Positions 8,058 through 16,749 of a stretch of DNA of 64,000 bases are shown one piece after another. The first letter of the stretch is position 1. Each line of letters begins with the position of its first letter. A program made the position numbers and the translations under genes. This DNA comes from Limnospira platensis (lineage in GTDB: Bacteria > Cyanobacteriota > Cyanobacteriia > Cyanobacteriales > Microcoleaceae): NCBI RefSeq assembly GCF_046480435.1, contig NZ_PKGC01000050.1, one strand, 5' to 3'. Below the pieces are notes generated by a model, which was not told the DNA's origin, ran no database searches, and worked only from the letters and a program-made list of their open reading frames with translations.

Positions 8058-9167
8058 ATGAAAGTAGAATCGATTAAAATCGAAAACTTCAAACGATTTC
8101 AGGACCTAGAAATTTCATTCAAGAATAATATTCTGGACGAGGTGAGCGATCGCTATCTGATCCTCGGCGATAACGGAACAGGTAAAACGACCCTCTTACA
8201 GGCGATCGCCCTTCCTTTAGCCTTAGCAACTGGTCGGATTCGAGATGTAGCAGATTTTAACTGGATCGGTTTCCTTCCCGGTCGCCATTTTAGGTGGGGA
8301 TCACCAAAGATTGAGATGCAGATTTTATTTGAGGAGGAAGAATTAAAAACCACTTCTGAACTGGCAAAAAAATGGTACGATGCTCAACCTGACGAATTCA
8401 AAGAAATGCGGGAATTTGTCGAACCGGGAGATAGCCGGAGAGTGAGCCTTCTGTTAAACGGTGATTTTTGGAAAGCGGGAGATACTCCCGCAGAACGCGC
8501 CCAATTTAGAGGAAGATATTATGCTCAATGGTTGATCAATAGGAGAGAGCAATCTGTCCGACATTATTTTGCCAAACTTCCCGGAGTTTTTTGGTTTGAC
8601 CAGTTCAGGAACTTAGGTTCCCATTCCAAGCCAGACAGTAGCAGAGACAATCTCAACGAAAGTAGTAGTGAAGCATCCTTTGATGTGGGAGTCGGGATTT
8701 TACGACAATACCTGATTGATTGGCACAGAAACCAAGAATCAGGAATTGGCGATTATTCAAATAGTTATTTATTGCAGATAGAAAGACTTTATAAAAAAGT
8801 TTTTCCCGATCGCTCATTTGCTGGGATAGAAAAAATGCCCAGTCAAAATGATCCGACAGGTTCAGAAACTTATTTTCTGCTGAATGATGGATATCGAACC
8901 TATGACGTTCAAGAAATGTCAGCCGGAGAACAGTCTGTTTTTCCTTTGTTATATGAATTTGTGAGGCAACAAATTGCTTATTCGGTGGTCTTAATCGATG
9001 AAATAGATTTGAACTTACATCCTCCGGCTGCTCAATATTTTGTATCCCAACTGATGAAAATTGAACCAACCTGTCAATTTATTATTACCACTCACTCTGA
9101 CTCGGTGAGCAATGTTGTTGGAGAAAGTGAAACCTACCGTTTACCGGGAGGAACGCTGTGTCTGTAA
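8058..9167 (+). CDS. AAA/ABC-type ATPase of a two-gene ATPase-Toprim module
   Basis: The 369-residue protein begins MKVESIKIENFKRFQ, the typical start of RecF/SMC-like AAA_15/AAA_21 ATPases. It has Walker A GDNGTGKTT (37-45), an ABC-like signature MSAGEQS (287-293), Walker B VVLIDEID (310-317) and the switch histidine in TTHSDS (344-349). All ATPase motifs look intact. Its last 10 bases overlap the GTG of a Toprim-like gene, the layout of PARIS (AriA-AriB) and OLD-type anti-phage modules; that function is inference. It lies inside a HIP1-bounded duplication, suggesting acquisition. I chose ATG 8058 over an open upstream start at 8031 because the family begins here. Confidence 0.8.
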   Translation: MKVESIKIENFKRFQDLEISFKNNILDEVSDRYLILGDNGTGKTTLLQAIALPLALATGRIRDVADFNWIGFLPGRHFRWGSPKIEMQILFEEEELKTTSELAKKWYDAQPDEFKEMREFVEPGDSRRVSLLLNGDFWKAGDTPAERAQFRGRYYAQWLINRREQSVRHYFAKLPGVFWFDQFRNLGSHSKPDSSRDNLNESSSEASFDVGVGILRQYLIDWHRNQESGIGDYSNSYLLQIERLYKKVFPDRSFAGIEKMPSQNDPTGSETYFLLNDGYRTYDVQEMSAGEQSVFPLLYEFVRQQIAYSVVLIDEIDLNLHPPAAQYFVSQLMKIEPTCQFIITTHSDSVSNVVGESETYRLPGGTLCL

Positions 9168-9994
9168 CGAATCTTTACTGCGAAGGAAGTCCGAAAAGCA
9201 TTGATATTCGAGTTATTCGTCAGTTATTACCCAAATGTGAAATTCGCCCTCTCGGGGGCAAAACGTCCAGCTTTCTGAGTAGTATTATCGCCGACCGTGA
9301 CCGACAACCCAATTTAGCTTGTTTGGTCGATCATGATTTCGATTGTCGAGATTGGGAAATAACCAATGAACCCATTCGATGTGTATATGATCAAATATGG
9401 GTCGGTTGGGCGTGGGAAAGAAAAGAGATTGAAAACTATTTAATCGATCCGGTAGTCGTCCGAAACGCATTAGGAAAGAAAGCACCATCAAACTCTGAGT
9501 ATCAGAATGCTTTAGACCAAGCAGCGGAGAAAATTGCTGCATATTAGGCGGCAAGAACTGCTTTAGATTGCGAAAAGTTTAAGAATTTTTGGGGCGACAA
9601 AGTTCGACAAGGACATTCATTCCCGCCCAAACTAGGCGAAGATTACTGTGAAGTAAGGATAGCTGAAATTGTTAGAGAATATAAGGGCGAGAGAATTGTG
9701 TCACCCGAAAATGTGCAAGGGAAATTCAGGGATTTACTTCCTAAATTCAAATCAGCAGGATCTCGTTTTCAAAATTATCTCCATTATTTTGCGGGGAAGG
9801 ATTTACTCTACGCCATGAGAGACAAACTCGGTGATTGGGGATTTGAAGATAGTTCAAATAAAAACCACCCAGAGGAAGTATTCATTGAAAGAGTTGTGAC
9901 TAGAATTGAACACACAGATGGGGTTTGGGAGTGGTTACCAAAATGGAAGAAACTCCGTCAGTTGATTGAGGAGACTAATTTTTCGGAAAGTTGA
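9158..9994 (+). pseudogene. Toprim/DUF4435-like partner, interrupted by an in-frame amber stop
   Basis: One frame runs from GTG 9158 to TGA 9992-9994 with a single TAG at 9545-9547 (codon 130 of 279). The N-terminal part has a Toprim-like glutamate (LYCEG, E9), GGKTSS, the acidic VDHDFD (D58/D60/D62) and then WERKEIENYLIDP, which resembles DUF4435/AriB-type nucleases. The part after the stop (FKNFWGDKVRQGHSF and on) continues in the same frame with no drift. Either a one-base nonsense change inactivated a potentially toxic effector, or the stop is an assembly error. The GTG start overlaps the ATPase stop by 10 bp. Confidence 0.7.
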
Positions 9995-10010
9995 AATCAA
10001 TTGGGGGAAA

Positions 10011-10474
10011 TGGCGATCGCGAAAGTGTAGGTACATCAATGTAGTTTGGTCATAGGGGCGGCTCAAAGCTGCCCCTACTGATTTTTAGGGGAGTGTTTGT
10101 AGAAATTGTTGAATTTCTAGGTCGCCAGGATTGATTTCTAATGCCCTTTGGTCGCGATCTTTAGCTTCTTGGTCGCGGCCCTGTCGCAGATAGGCGATCG
10201 CTTTACCTAACCAACTTTGGGAGTGGTTACTATCAAGATAAATAGCGCGATTATAGGCATTAAGGGCTTGTGCGTAACGTTTAATTTCCATAAAGATTTG
10301 ACCCCTTAAAACCCAGGCTTCTCTTTGGTGAGGATTGTGATGGAGAGATTCGTCTACCGATGCGATCGCCTCTCCATAGTCTCCGAGGCGAAATAGGGCT
10401 TGGGCTTGAGCTGTCAAAGCGGGGGTAAAATCAGGTTTGATATTGATCGCGCGAGTATAAGATTTCGCCGCCTC
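10011..10474. repeat. Direct repeat copy 2 (fuller copy of 7649-7944)
   Basis: It begins at the same TGGCGATCGCGAAAG as copy 1 and covers a terminator plus the 3' end of the trypsin-TPR gene. The 168 bp absent from copy 1 are present here, flanked by HIP1 octamers at 10194-10201 and 10362-10369. The homology decays after about 10474. Confidence 0.9.
10053..10077. terminator. Duplicate terminator hairpin at the 3' end of the trypsin-TPR gene
   Basis: This is the same TAGGGGCGGC / GCTGCCCCTA stem with TCAAA loop as at 7691-7715. It lies between the Toprim-like gene and the convergent trypsin-TPR gene and could serve both. Confidence 0.6.
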
Positions 10475-11490
10475 TGGGTAGTCATCTAGGTGATTCATTA
10501 AAATATTGCCTCGTAAATACCAAATCCCATAATCATCAGGTTGAATTTGTAGGAGGCGGTCAAAGGCTTGTAAGGCTTCTTCATGGCGACCGATAGACAT
10601 TAATAGCGCCCCACGATCACGCCATGCGGGATGAAAATTAGGTTGGAGTTGGGTAGCGCGATCATAGGATGCGATCGCCTCATCGTATTGACTCAGGGAA
10701 GATAAGGCATTTCCGCGACCATACCAAGCCGGATAAAAATTAGACTGTATGTTAATCGCCCTTTCAAAGGCTTCTAAGGAGTCTCGCCATCTTTCGTGGC
10801 GATAAAGCTGATTTCCGCGATTAGTCCAGTCGATGGCGCTAAAGCGATCGCTAACTTGGGGAACCTGCATATAAGCGGAAATAGATTGTAATTCCCGGGG
10901 AGTAGGGGGGTCTGGCTGGCGATCGCTGATATTGAGGTTAAGGGGAATCCCTGATTGCAAAAATCGGTTTACGGGAATACCTGCACTGTAGCCTACTGTA
11001 ACTCGATTGCTGGTTCCGGTGATCTGGTCTATGAGGATTTGACCTTCTGACATTCCATGAATACCAATTACCTGACCTTGGGTGTCTAAAATCGGCCCCC
11101 CACTCATACCTACCTGGGTGAAATTGGTATAAAATAGGTCATAGCCACGGGTGGTGGGTTCTTTGACAAAGGCGAGTTTGTAGGCTTCGCTAATTAGTAA
11201 CCCGGCGGTAAATAGGCGGGGCTGAAATTCTGGCCAGCCGGAAATGAAAATGTGTCGGGACTCGGCATCATAATCATAATCGGCAATTTGTGCCAGGGGG
11301 TAGGTGCGATCGCTACTGAAGGCTAAAACTGCTAAGTCGATTCCCGGTAGTCTAATGACGCGATCGTAGTCTAGGGCGTATTTTTGGCCGTCATGGGTGA
11401 TAATTATGTATTCATCGGGACTGCGGACAACATGGTTAGCGGTCAGTACATAATACAGGTCTCCCTCACGTAAACCTCTGGGGAGCGTGG
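10085..11490 (-). pseudogene. Trypsin-like serine protease with TPR repeats, 3' part (split by iscB element)
   Basis: Reading on the minus strand from about 11490, the frame gives LYYVLTANHVV (catalytic His region), GIDLAVLAF (catalytic Asp) and FTQVGMSGGPILD (catalytic Ser in the GxSGGP motif), then at least six TPR units to the C terminus LEIQQFLQTLP. The triad is present. The N terminus with signal peptide lies at 13108-13231, on the far side of the iscB element, and an in-frame stop precedes HGASTLPRG. The protease would be periplasmic; the insertion makes this a disrupted gene. About 15-20 residues expected before YYVLTANH are not visible on either side. Confidence 0.8.
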
Positions 11491-11553
11491 AAGCCCCGTG
11501 TCTTTAGACCGGGGAGGAAACGGGACCGGGGGACTTTAGTCCCCGTGAATCTT

Positions 11554-12825
11554 TCAAGCATAGGCGTAACCATCCTTTCGGTGAATAGGTTGGCAGTATT
11601 TGTGGTTGATGCCTGTCACCCGTCCCGAGGCGGTGGTCATATCAAAACTGCCAGAGGCACGGCAGAGAACCCGTCCTACATAGGAGCCAATTTTCTTCCC
11701 GGCCGTGACCGTAGCCGTGACGATATCGCCAGTCTGAAAACCTTTGTGAATTTGCTTCCTGGAGCGGTGACGAGTGGGGAATCCGTACTTATTCGTCCCG
11801 CACATCCGACGAGTTCCATGCCCCTTCGCTAGAATCAGCAACGGTTTTGACGTGACAATATCGAGTGATTCGACGTCTCCAACACAGGCAGCATCAAGCC
11901 AATGAGCCTTGGGTAGGTTAAGCCGAAGTCGATTGAACTTCGTTTGTCCGGCGGTTCCTGTGGTGACCCGAAGTCCTGTGGCTTTGAGAGCCTTGAACAA
12001 GGCCCACCGAGTCGAGTTAACGGCAGCCGCATCGTTAAGGGGTGATTTGGCCTGCCTCAGAAGACGACTCAGGACATCAGGCTGGCCCGATAAAAAATCC
12101 CGAATGTCCCCATTGCCTTTGGCTTGATTGCATGAGTGGCAAGCGATCGTCAGGTTAGACACCCGGTCAGAGCCCCCCTTAGACCGGGGCTGAATATGCT
12201 CAACTTCAAGGGGTACATGTTTAGCACCACAGTAAGCACAGGTTCGGCCCCACTTTTCCAACAGGTATTCCCGGACTTCGTAGCCTTGTAAGGCTCCCTG
12301 CTGATACTCAACACCTGAGATCTCAGGGTTTTCCATCAATTGTAGGTCGAACCGTACTAGCTCTTGAACAATGCGGCCCACTGGGGCAAGTCTACGGAAT
12401 CGGTTAACCCAGGTCATCAGGGTATCGACTCGATGCTGCAAGCTCGGAGCCAACCAACCCTGGGGACGAGTCCGATTCAAGAACCGAGCCGGCCGATATT
12501 GGGTCTTGCGGTTTCGTCGAGAACGTCGCAGTTGCCGACGAGACCGTAAGGCTTCTACTATCTGCTGTCCTCGGTGCTGCAACTCGGCAGCAAAGATGAT
12601 TCGATTCCCTTGCTTCAGGGCAATTCCAGTGACTTTAGAACCTGGGTCTAATTTGAGTTCGAGCGGTTCAGGATTCGCATCAACCTCCTTGTTGAGAATA
12701 ATGGTGAATGGGTAGCGTCGAAATACCGATGCTTTTCCGGCTTTGAGTAGAAACCGTGCGACCCCTGGCTGGCAGGGGGTCAGGGGCTTACGGTTGGTAT
12801 CTAAAACGAAAATATGATTAGACAT
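11554..12825 (-). CDS. iscB: IscB RNA-guided HNH/RuvC nuclease
   Basis: IscB is the ancestor-like relative of Cas9 that uses an omega RNA to cut DNA. The 423-residue protein has an N-terminal PLMP-type segment (about 1-50), RuvC-I LDPGSKVTGIAL with Asp60, an Arg-rich bridge helix (about 95-118), RuvC-II with Glu155 in IVQELVRFD, an HNH domain with CAYCG (196-200), EVEH (His210) and SCNQAKGN, and RuvC-III HWLDAACVG with His308 and Asp311. All catalytic residues appear intact and length is typical. The upstream 280 bp probably encode its omega RNA. The ATG at 12825 is the natural start. Confidence 0.95.
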   Translation of the reverse strand: MSNHIFVLDTNRKPLTPCQPGVARFLLKAGKASVFRRYPFTIILNKEVDANPEPLELKLDPGSKVTGIALKQGNRIIFAAELQHRGQQIVEALRSRRQLRRSRRNRKTQYRPARFLNRTRPQGWLAPSLQHRVDTLMTWVNRFRRLAPVGRIVQELVRFDLQLMENPEISGVEYQQGALQGYEVREYLLEKWGRTCAYCGAKHVPLEVEHIQPRSKGGSDRVSNLTIACHSCNQAKGNGDIRDFLSGQPDVLSRLLRQAKSPLNDAAAVNSTRWALFKALKATGLRVTTGTAGQTKFNRLRLNLPKAHWLDAACVGDVESLDIVTSKPLLILAKGHGTRRMCGTNKYGFPTRHRSRKQIHKGFQTGDIVTATVTAGKKIGSYVGRVLCRASGSFDMTTASGRVTGINHKYCQPIHRKDGYAYA

Positions 12826-12839
12826 TGTTGCGTCTCTTC

Positions 12840-13107
12840 TGATTGCTCGTCACCTTAAAAATGTGAGGGTATGGTTGCCCCCAACTCTGCAAAGCAGGTA
12901 AAGTTTGCCTCGTCAATGTTATAAAAGCTTTTTGGGCTAACTACACTTCCTTACCCCTTGTAAAGATGTTTAATAGTTAACGATAGAGCGAGAGGCTGGC
13001 AAGCACCTCAAGGTATCATGGCTTAAATAACGTAGCCAGTTAAGGCTTAGACTGGTCAACTAACTGAGGAATCCGAGGCATGAAGCCCCGTTACTTCAGT
13101 ACGGGGT
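12840..13107 (-). ncRNA. Probable omega RNA of the iscB element
   Basis: About 270 bp without an open frame lie between the element end and iscB, on the strand and at the place where omega RNAs are encoded. Near the end, CCCCGT and ACGGGG (13086-13106) form a perfect 6-bp stem, and the region is rich in short pairings (for example GGGGGCAACCATACCC near 12871). In known systems the guide is taken from sequence just outside this end; here that is the protease gene around 13108-13135. I infer the RNA from position and structure only. Confidence 0.5.
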
Positions 13108-13231
13108 GCTGACTGATGCGATCGATATCTTCCGCCATTAGGGCGATCGCATTACTGACAGATAACAGGGTGATTACTCCGGCTGCTATTATAGCTTGCA
13201 CCGGACGCAAACAATTTTTAACTAGACTCAT
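13108..13231 (-). pseudogene. Signal peptide/N terminus of the split trypsin-TPR protease
   Basis: ATG at 13229-13231 starts MSLVKNCLRPVQ followed by a hydrophobic core (AIIAAGVITLL) and an AxA-like site (SNAIA), then LMAEDIDRIS. The frame then runs into the iscB element. Its strand and position place it as the missing N terminus of the protease at 10085-11490. Confidence 0.75.
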
Positions 13232-13324
13232 GGCGCACCTATGGAAGTATTGACTGGGTAGGAGTCTGAACCTATCCCATTCCTTACTTCTGAGGATTTA
13301 GGATTTATCCGGTTGAGTTAGCAG

Positions 13325-13582
13325 TTATAGGGAACTGGCACTGTCTGGGGCAATTTCCACCCCTCCTTGCTGCACTATTTTTTGGCGATCGGTAATTAGA
13401 TCGCTGAGGGTTTCAATGTTCTTGATTCCCATATCATGACAAGCCTTTTTTAAGCTGCTTTGGAAGGCTTCTATATCTTCTCCATATCCACAATTGCGGG
13501 CAGCTTCCTCTAGTCCCTGTTTGGCACTGGATTTCGCACAATTTACTAGATCAGTTCCTTGTAATCTGGGGGAATTTGACAT
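13325..13582 (-). CDS. Small hypothetical protein upstream of the protease gene
   Basis: The 85-residue product (MSNSPRLQGTDLVNCAKSS...) is soluble, predicted mostly helical, and has three cysteines (NCAKSS, ARNCGYG, KKACHD) that could bind metal or form a disulfide. It has no signal peptide. It lies 93 bp upstream of the protease start on the same strand, so the two may have been co-transcribed before the iscB insertion. I do not recognise the family. Confidence 0.55.
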   Translation of the reverse strand: MSNSPRLQGTDLVNCAKSSAKQGLEEAARNCGYGEDIEAFQSSLKKACHDMGIKNIETLSDLITDRQKIVQQGGVEIAPDSASSL

Positions 13583-13735
13583 AATTATTGTTTATAGATT
13601 TGCACACCAGTTAAATTATAGCAAATTTGGTCGGAATTATTATCTATCTGTGGGGGGATATTTTCTAACTAACTATGACGACTAGGCTATGGCGGGTTAA
13701 GACCAACCACAGCCAGTCTGGGGGAGGTCTCGTGG

Positions 13736-14938
13736 CTATCCCGAAAAATTAGTTAAGCTATTATCGGTGAATGGTAAATCTTGATTAAGGTAGTTAATTT
13801 CCTGTTTTTCCATGTCATTAATGCGGTGAATATAGTTGCGGAGAATTTGAGAGAGACGACCATCATAAAAACGATGGAGACTGTAGTTAGGTCTGGCTGG
13901 AAAACCGCGACGCTGTTTATGTCGTCCTCCCGCCCCAGGGTCAAAGGATTGAATCCCGTGATTAATCCCCCATTCAATAGGGGAATAATAACAAGCATTA
14001 AAGTGTAAACAATCGATATCTTGTAAACTTCCCCAATAGCGACCATATAGGCGATCGCCTTTAGTCAAACAGAATGACATCCCCATAGGTTGGCGATCGT
14101 CTAATTCATTATATGCCGCCACAAAAACCACCCGGTGACGATAATCATGATGTAACTGTTCAAAGAATTTCCGAGTCAGATATTTACTTCCCCACCAGCC
14201 AAATTTATCGCAGGTACTCCCATAAAAATCATACATCAGGGAAAACATTGATTTAGGGATATCATCACCCGTCACAATCCGCATTTGTAGACCCACTTTG
14301 TCTAAGGCTTTTCGTTCTCGTTTGATATTACGGCGTTGATTAGCATTAAAGATTTTCAAGTAATCATCAAAACTATTATATCCTTGATTTTGCCAGATAT
14401 AACTATGGTGTAGCCAAGGGGTAAATCCCTGTTTGTCCAGAGTAGACTGCCATTGACGATCCACATAAAGAAAATGGCAGCCAGAAATTTTATGGTTAAT
14501 ACAAAAGCGATCTATTTCATGCACCATTAACCCCGTAATTTCGTCTTCATCCTCAGAGGGATCCACTAAAAATCGATAGCCTTCTGCTGGCGTAAAAGGC
14601 GACATCCCCAACATTTTAGGATAGTATTCAATCCCCAATTGATAAGCCAAATCAGCCCATTGGTGGTCAAAGACAAACTCACCGCGACTGTGACCTTTGA
14701 GATATAATGGGGCTGCCGCGACTAATTGAGAATCTCGCCATACTGTCAGATGATTGGGTAGCCAACCCGCCTGTCCCGTCGCACTACCAGAAGCCTCCAA
14801 ATTATGCAGCCAGTCCCATTCAAAAAACGGAGTTTTCAGGGGTTGGGCGAGTCGATCCCACTCCGACTGAGGGACTTCGGAAATTTGATTAATCCAAGCT
14901 ACCGAATACGGTGATTGATTTGAGTGTAAGGTATTCAT
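13736..14938 (-). CDS. GNAT/FemAB-like N-acyltransferase (peptidogalycan biosynthesis family)
   Basis: The 400-residue protein matches the COG3146/DUF482 family: TPFFEWDWLHNLEASGS near the N terminus, a central NANQRRNIKRERKAL and a C-terminal FDPGAGGRHKQRRGF motif. Members are GNAT-fold enzymes annotated as peptidogalycan biosynthesis proteins; the substrate is not established. The normal family length is 370-400 residues. The ATG at 14938 is preceded by an AT-rich stretch. It is followed by nothing on the same strand for 150 bp, so it is probably monocistronic or the last gene after the RibD-like gene 36 bp upstream. Confidence 0.8.
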   Translation of the reverse strand: MNTLHSNQSPYSVAWINQISEVPQSEWDRLAQPLKTPFFEWDWLHNLEASGSATGQAGWLPNHLTVWRDSQLVAAAPLYLKGHSRGEFVFDHQWADLAYQLGIEYYPKMLGMSPFTPAEGYRFLVDPSEDEDEITGLMVHEIDRFCINHKISGCHFLYVDRQWQSTLDKQGFTPWLHHSYIWQNQGYNSFDDYLKIFNANQRRNIKRERKALDKVGLQMRIVTGDDIPKSMFSLMYDFYGSTCDKFGWWGSKYLTRKFFEQLHHDYRHRVVFVAAYNELDDRQPMGMSFCLTKGDRLYGRYWGSLQDIDCLHFNACYYSPIEWGINHGIQSFDPGAGGRHKQRRGFPARPNYSLHRFYDGRLSQILRNYIHRINDMEKQEINYLNQDLPFTDNSLTNFSG

Positions 14939-14974
14939 GCTGAAAATTAAAAGCGCTATGATATTCTAGCGATT

Positions 14975-15679
14975 TTAATGGGGAGATTTAACCCGATAGT
15001 GCAGAAATACCTCATCATCTACCTGTTGGACACTCAACAATTGTAAATGGGGTGCGAAGCGAGATAAAAATCCTTCTCCGTCCACGGGAGTCGGTGATGT
15101 GGTTCCCCCCAAAATTCGGGGACAGACGGTCAGGTGAAACTCATCGATCGCATGGTGGGCCATTAAAGATGCTACTAGCTGACCGCCGCCTAAGACCGCT
15201 AGTCTTTGTATATCCCGGTCTCTGAGTTGCTGTAACGCTTCTGACCAGGTTATCACTCCATTGGAGTCGTCCGCGACGATCACTTGGTCGAAGTGGTCGG
15301 AAAATCGTTTCCAAGGCTGACCCCCTAAGAATGTGGTCAGTAACCACTTGGGAACAGGCTGTTGAAAAAATTTGAGGGTTGGGTTAATTTTTCCTGATGC
15401 GGAACAGACTATTTGAACCGGTTGGGGGGGTTTTCCGTTTTTTTCCCGATCGCCTAACAATTCCGTTGAAGACACCCTTAAAACTGTTCCATAGGCGGCG
15501 AGAGTGCCGTTTCCGAACAGTACAGCGTCGGCTTGGGCAATTTGTCGTTCTAGGTGAATGATATCAGCATTAGAGCCAAATCGGGCAGGCGATCGCATCA
15601 GATCAGCAATTTTGCCGTCAGCACTCATGGCTAAAATAACAGTAGTGTGGGGTCGGGTGGTTGGAATTATCTCATCCAT
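14975..15679 (-). CDS. RibD C-terminal-domain reductase
   Basis: The 234-residue protein has the dihydrofolate-reductase-like fold of RibD C domains: TTVILAMSADGKIAD at the N terminus, ADAVLFGNGTLAAYG, then VLGGGQLVASLM and CPRILGG toward the end. It lacks the deaminase domain of bifunctional RibD. It could reduce the ribosylaminopyrimidine intermediate of riboflavin synthesis, or act on a related substrate. It lies 36 bp upstream of the acyltransferase gene on the same strand, so the two may be co-transcribed. Confidence 0.8.
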   Translation of the reverse strand: MDEIIPTTRPHTTVILAMSADGKIADLMRSPARFGSNADIIHLERQIAQADAVLFGNGTLAAYGTVLRVSSTELLGDREKNGKPPQPVQIVCSASGKINPTLKFFQQPVPKWLLTTFLGGQPWKRFSDHFDQVIVADDSNGVITWSEALQQLRDRDIQRLAVLGGGQLVASLMAHHAIDEFHLTVCPRILGGTTSPTPVDGEGFLSRFAPHLQLLSVQQVDDEVFLHYRVKSPH

Positions 15680-15826
15680 AAGGGCCTGGTTTTGGCTCTC
15701 GACTTGCTATTAGTGATCTTAAAACAGGGTCTGACAAGATGCAAGACGCTAGATCTAGCTTAGATCTACTAGTCGTGATCGGCGCATCGGTATTAATTTG
15801 AAAAAATATACATCAGATTTAATTCT

Positions 15827-16675
15827 ATGATTTCATTGTTCCCTAAAGCTATCTTAATTATCACTGTCCTGACTATAGTTAGTTATCTCATTATTTGTGT
15901 CGGGTTGCTTTTGTTTCAAAATCGGTTGATTTTTTTCCCATCTAAGACCATTGAAAAAACTCCCGATTTGTTAGGGATGCTATATCAAGAGGTTTGGTTA
16001 AAATTACCCGATTCCACATCAGAAAGTGAACAGATTAATGGTTGGTGGATTCCTGGCGATTCCGACATAGTGATTTTGGATTTGCATGGGAACAGTAGTA
16101 ATATTGGTGGCAATTTAGGCTATGCTAAACAATTTCATCATCTGGGATTTTCCGTGTTTTTGATAGATTATCGAGGTTATGGTTGTAGTAGCGATCGCTT
16201 TCCCTGTGAACAACGAGTTTATGAAGATGCCGAGTTAGCTTTTAATTATTTGGTTAATTCTCGAAACATCCCCCCTGATAAAATTGTCGTATTTGGGCAT
16301 TCTTTGGGAGGTGCGATCGCTATTGAATTGGCTACGAAACACCCCCAAATTGCTGGATTGATTATCGAAAGTTCCTTTACTTCTATCCTCGATATGGTCA
16401 AGGTAAAGAAACAATATCGGATTTTTCCAATTAATTGGTTATTGCATCAACGATTTGATTCTCTTGCGAAAGTTCGGGAATTGAAAATGCCGATTTTATT
16501 CACCCATGGGACCGCTGATGAGTTGGTTACCGCCAGTATGAGTGAGCAGTTATACCAGGCTTGTCCTGAACCCAAACAACTGCTGATGATTCCTGATGCT
16601 GATCACAATCATGTCAAAGAAATGGGAGGCGATCGCTATCGGGAAACCATCAAGAAATTTGTGGAAAGTCTGTAA
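15827..16675 (+). CDS. Membrane-anchored alpha/beta hydrolase
   Basis: The 282-residue protein has one N-terminal transmembrane helix (about 7-30), FFPSKTIEKTPDLLG, an oxyanion-type LDLHGNSSN, nucleophile elbow GHSLGG (Ser about 163), acidic HGTADELV and a final DADHNHV histidine. It resembles the ABHD13/ABHD17 and YfhR-type serine hydrolases. The active site would face the cytosol or periplasm depending on topology. The substrate is unknown. It is a single gene on this strand, flanked by the divergent RibD-like gene and the convergent chemoreceptor. Confidence 0.85.
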   Translation: MISLFPKAILIITVLTIVSYLIICVGLLLFQNRLIFFPSKTIEKTPDLLGMLYQEVWLKLPDSTSESEQINGWWIPGDSDIVILDLHGNSSNIGGNLGYAKQFHHLGFSVFLIDYRGYGCSSDRFPCEQRVYEDAELAFNYLVNSRNIPPDKIVVFGHSLGGAIAIELATKHPQIAGLIIESSFTSILDMVKVKKQYRIFPINWLLHQRFDSLAKVRELKMPILFTHGTADELVTASMSEQLYQACPEPKQLLMIPDADHNHVKEMGGDRYRETIKKFVESL

Positions 16676-16749
16676 AAAAATTTTATCTTTCATGGGTCTA
16701 AACCCTCTGGACTTCCCCATAAATTTCACCCGATTTATATGGGGATAAT

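Larger units (their letters stand above)
11488..13108 (-). mobile_element. IS605/IS200-like element carrying only iscB
   Basis: The element interrupts one coding sequence whose halves lie outside both ends. Related hairpins in the same orientation mark the ends: AAGCCCCG...CCGGGG at about 11491-11514 and AAGCCCCGT...ACGGGG at 13084-13106; a palindrome GGGGACTTTAGTCCCC (11529-11544) lies inside the first. This matches the subterminal palindromes of IS200/IS605 elements. No Y1 transposase (TnpA) is present, so mobilisation would need one in trans. Ends are approximate to within about 20 bp. Confidence 0.75.

Noticed and set aside
12371..12715. Plus-strand Arg-rich frame inside iscB
   Set aside because: Antisense shadow of the Arg-rich bridge region of IscB; no ribosome-binding site.
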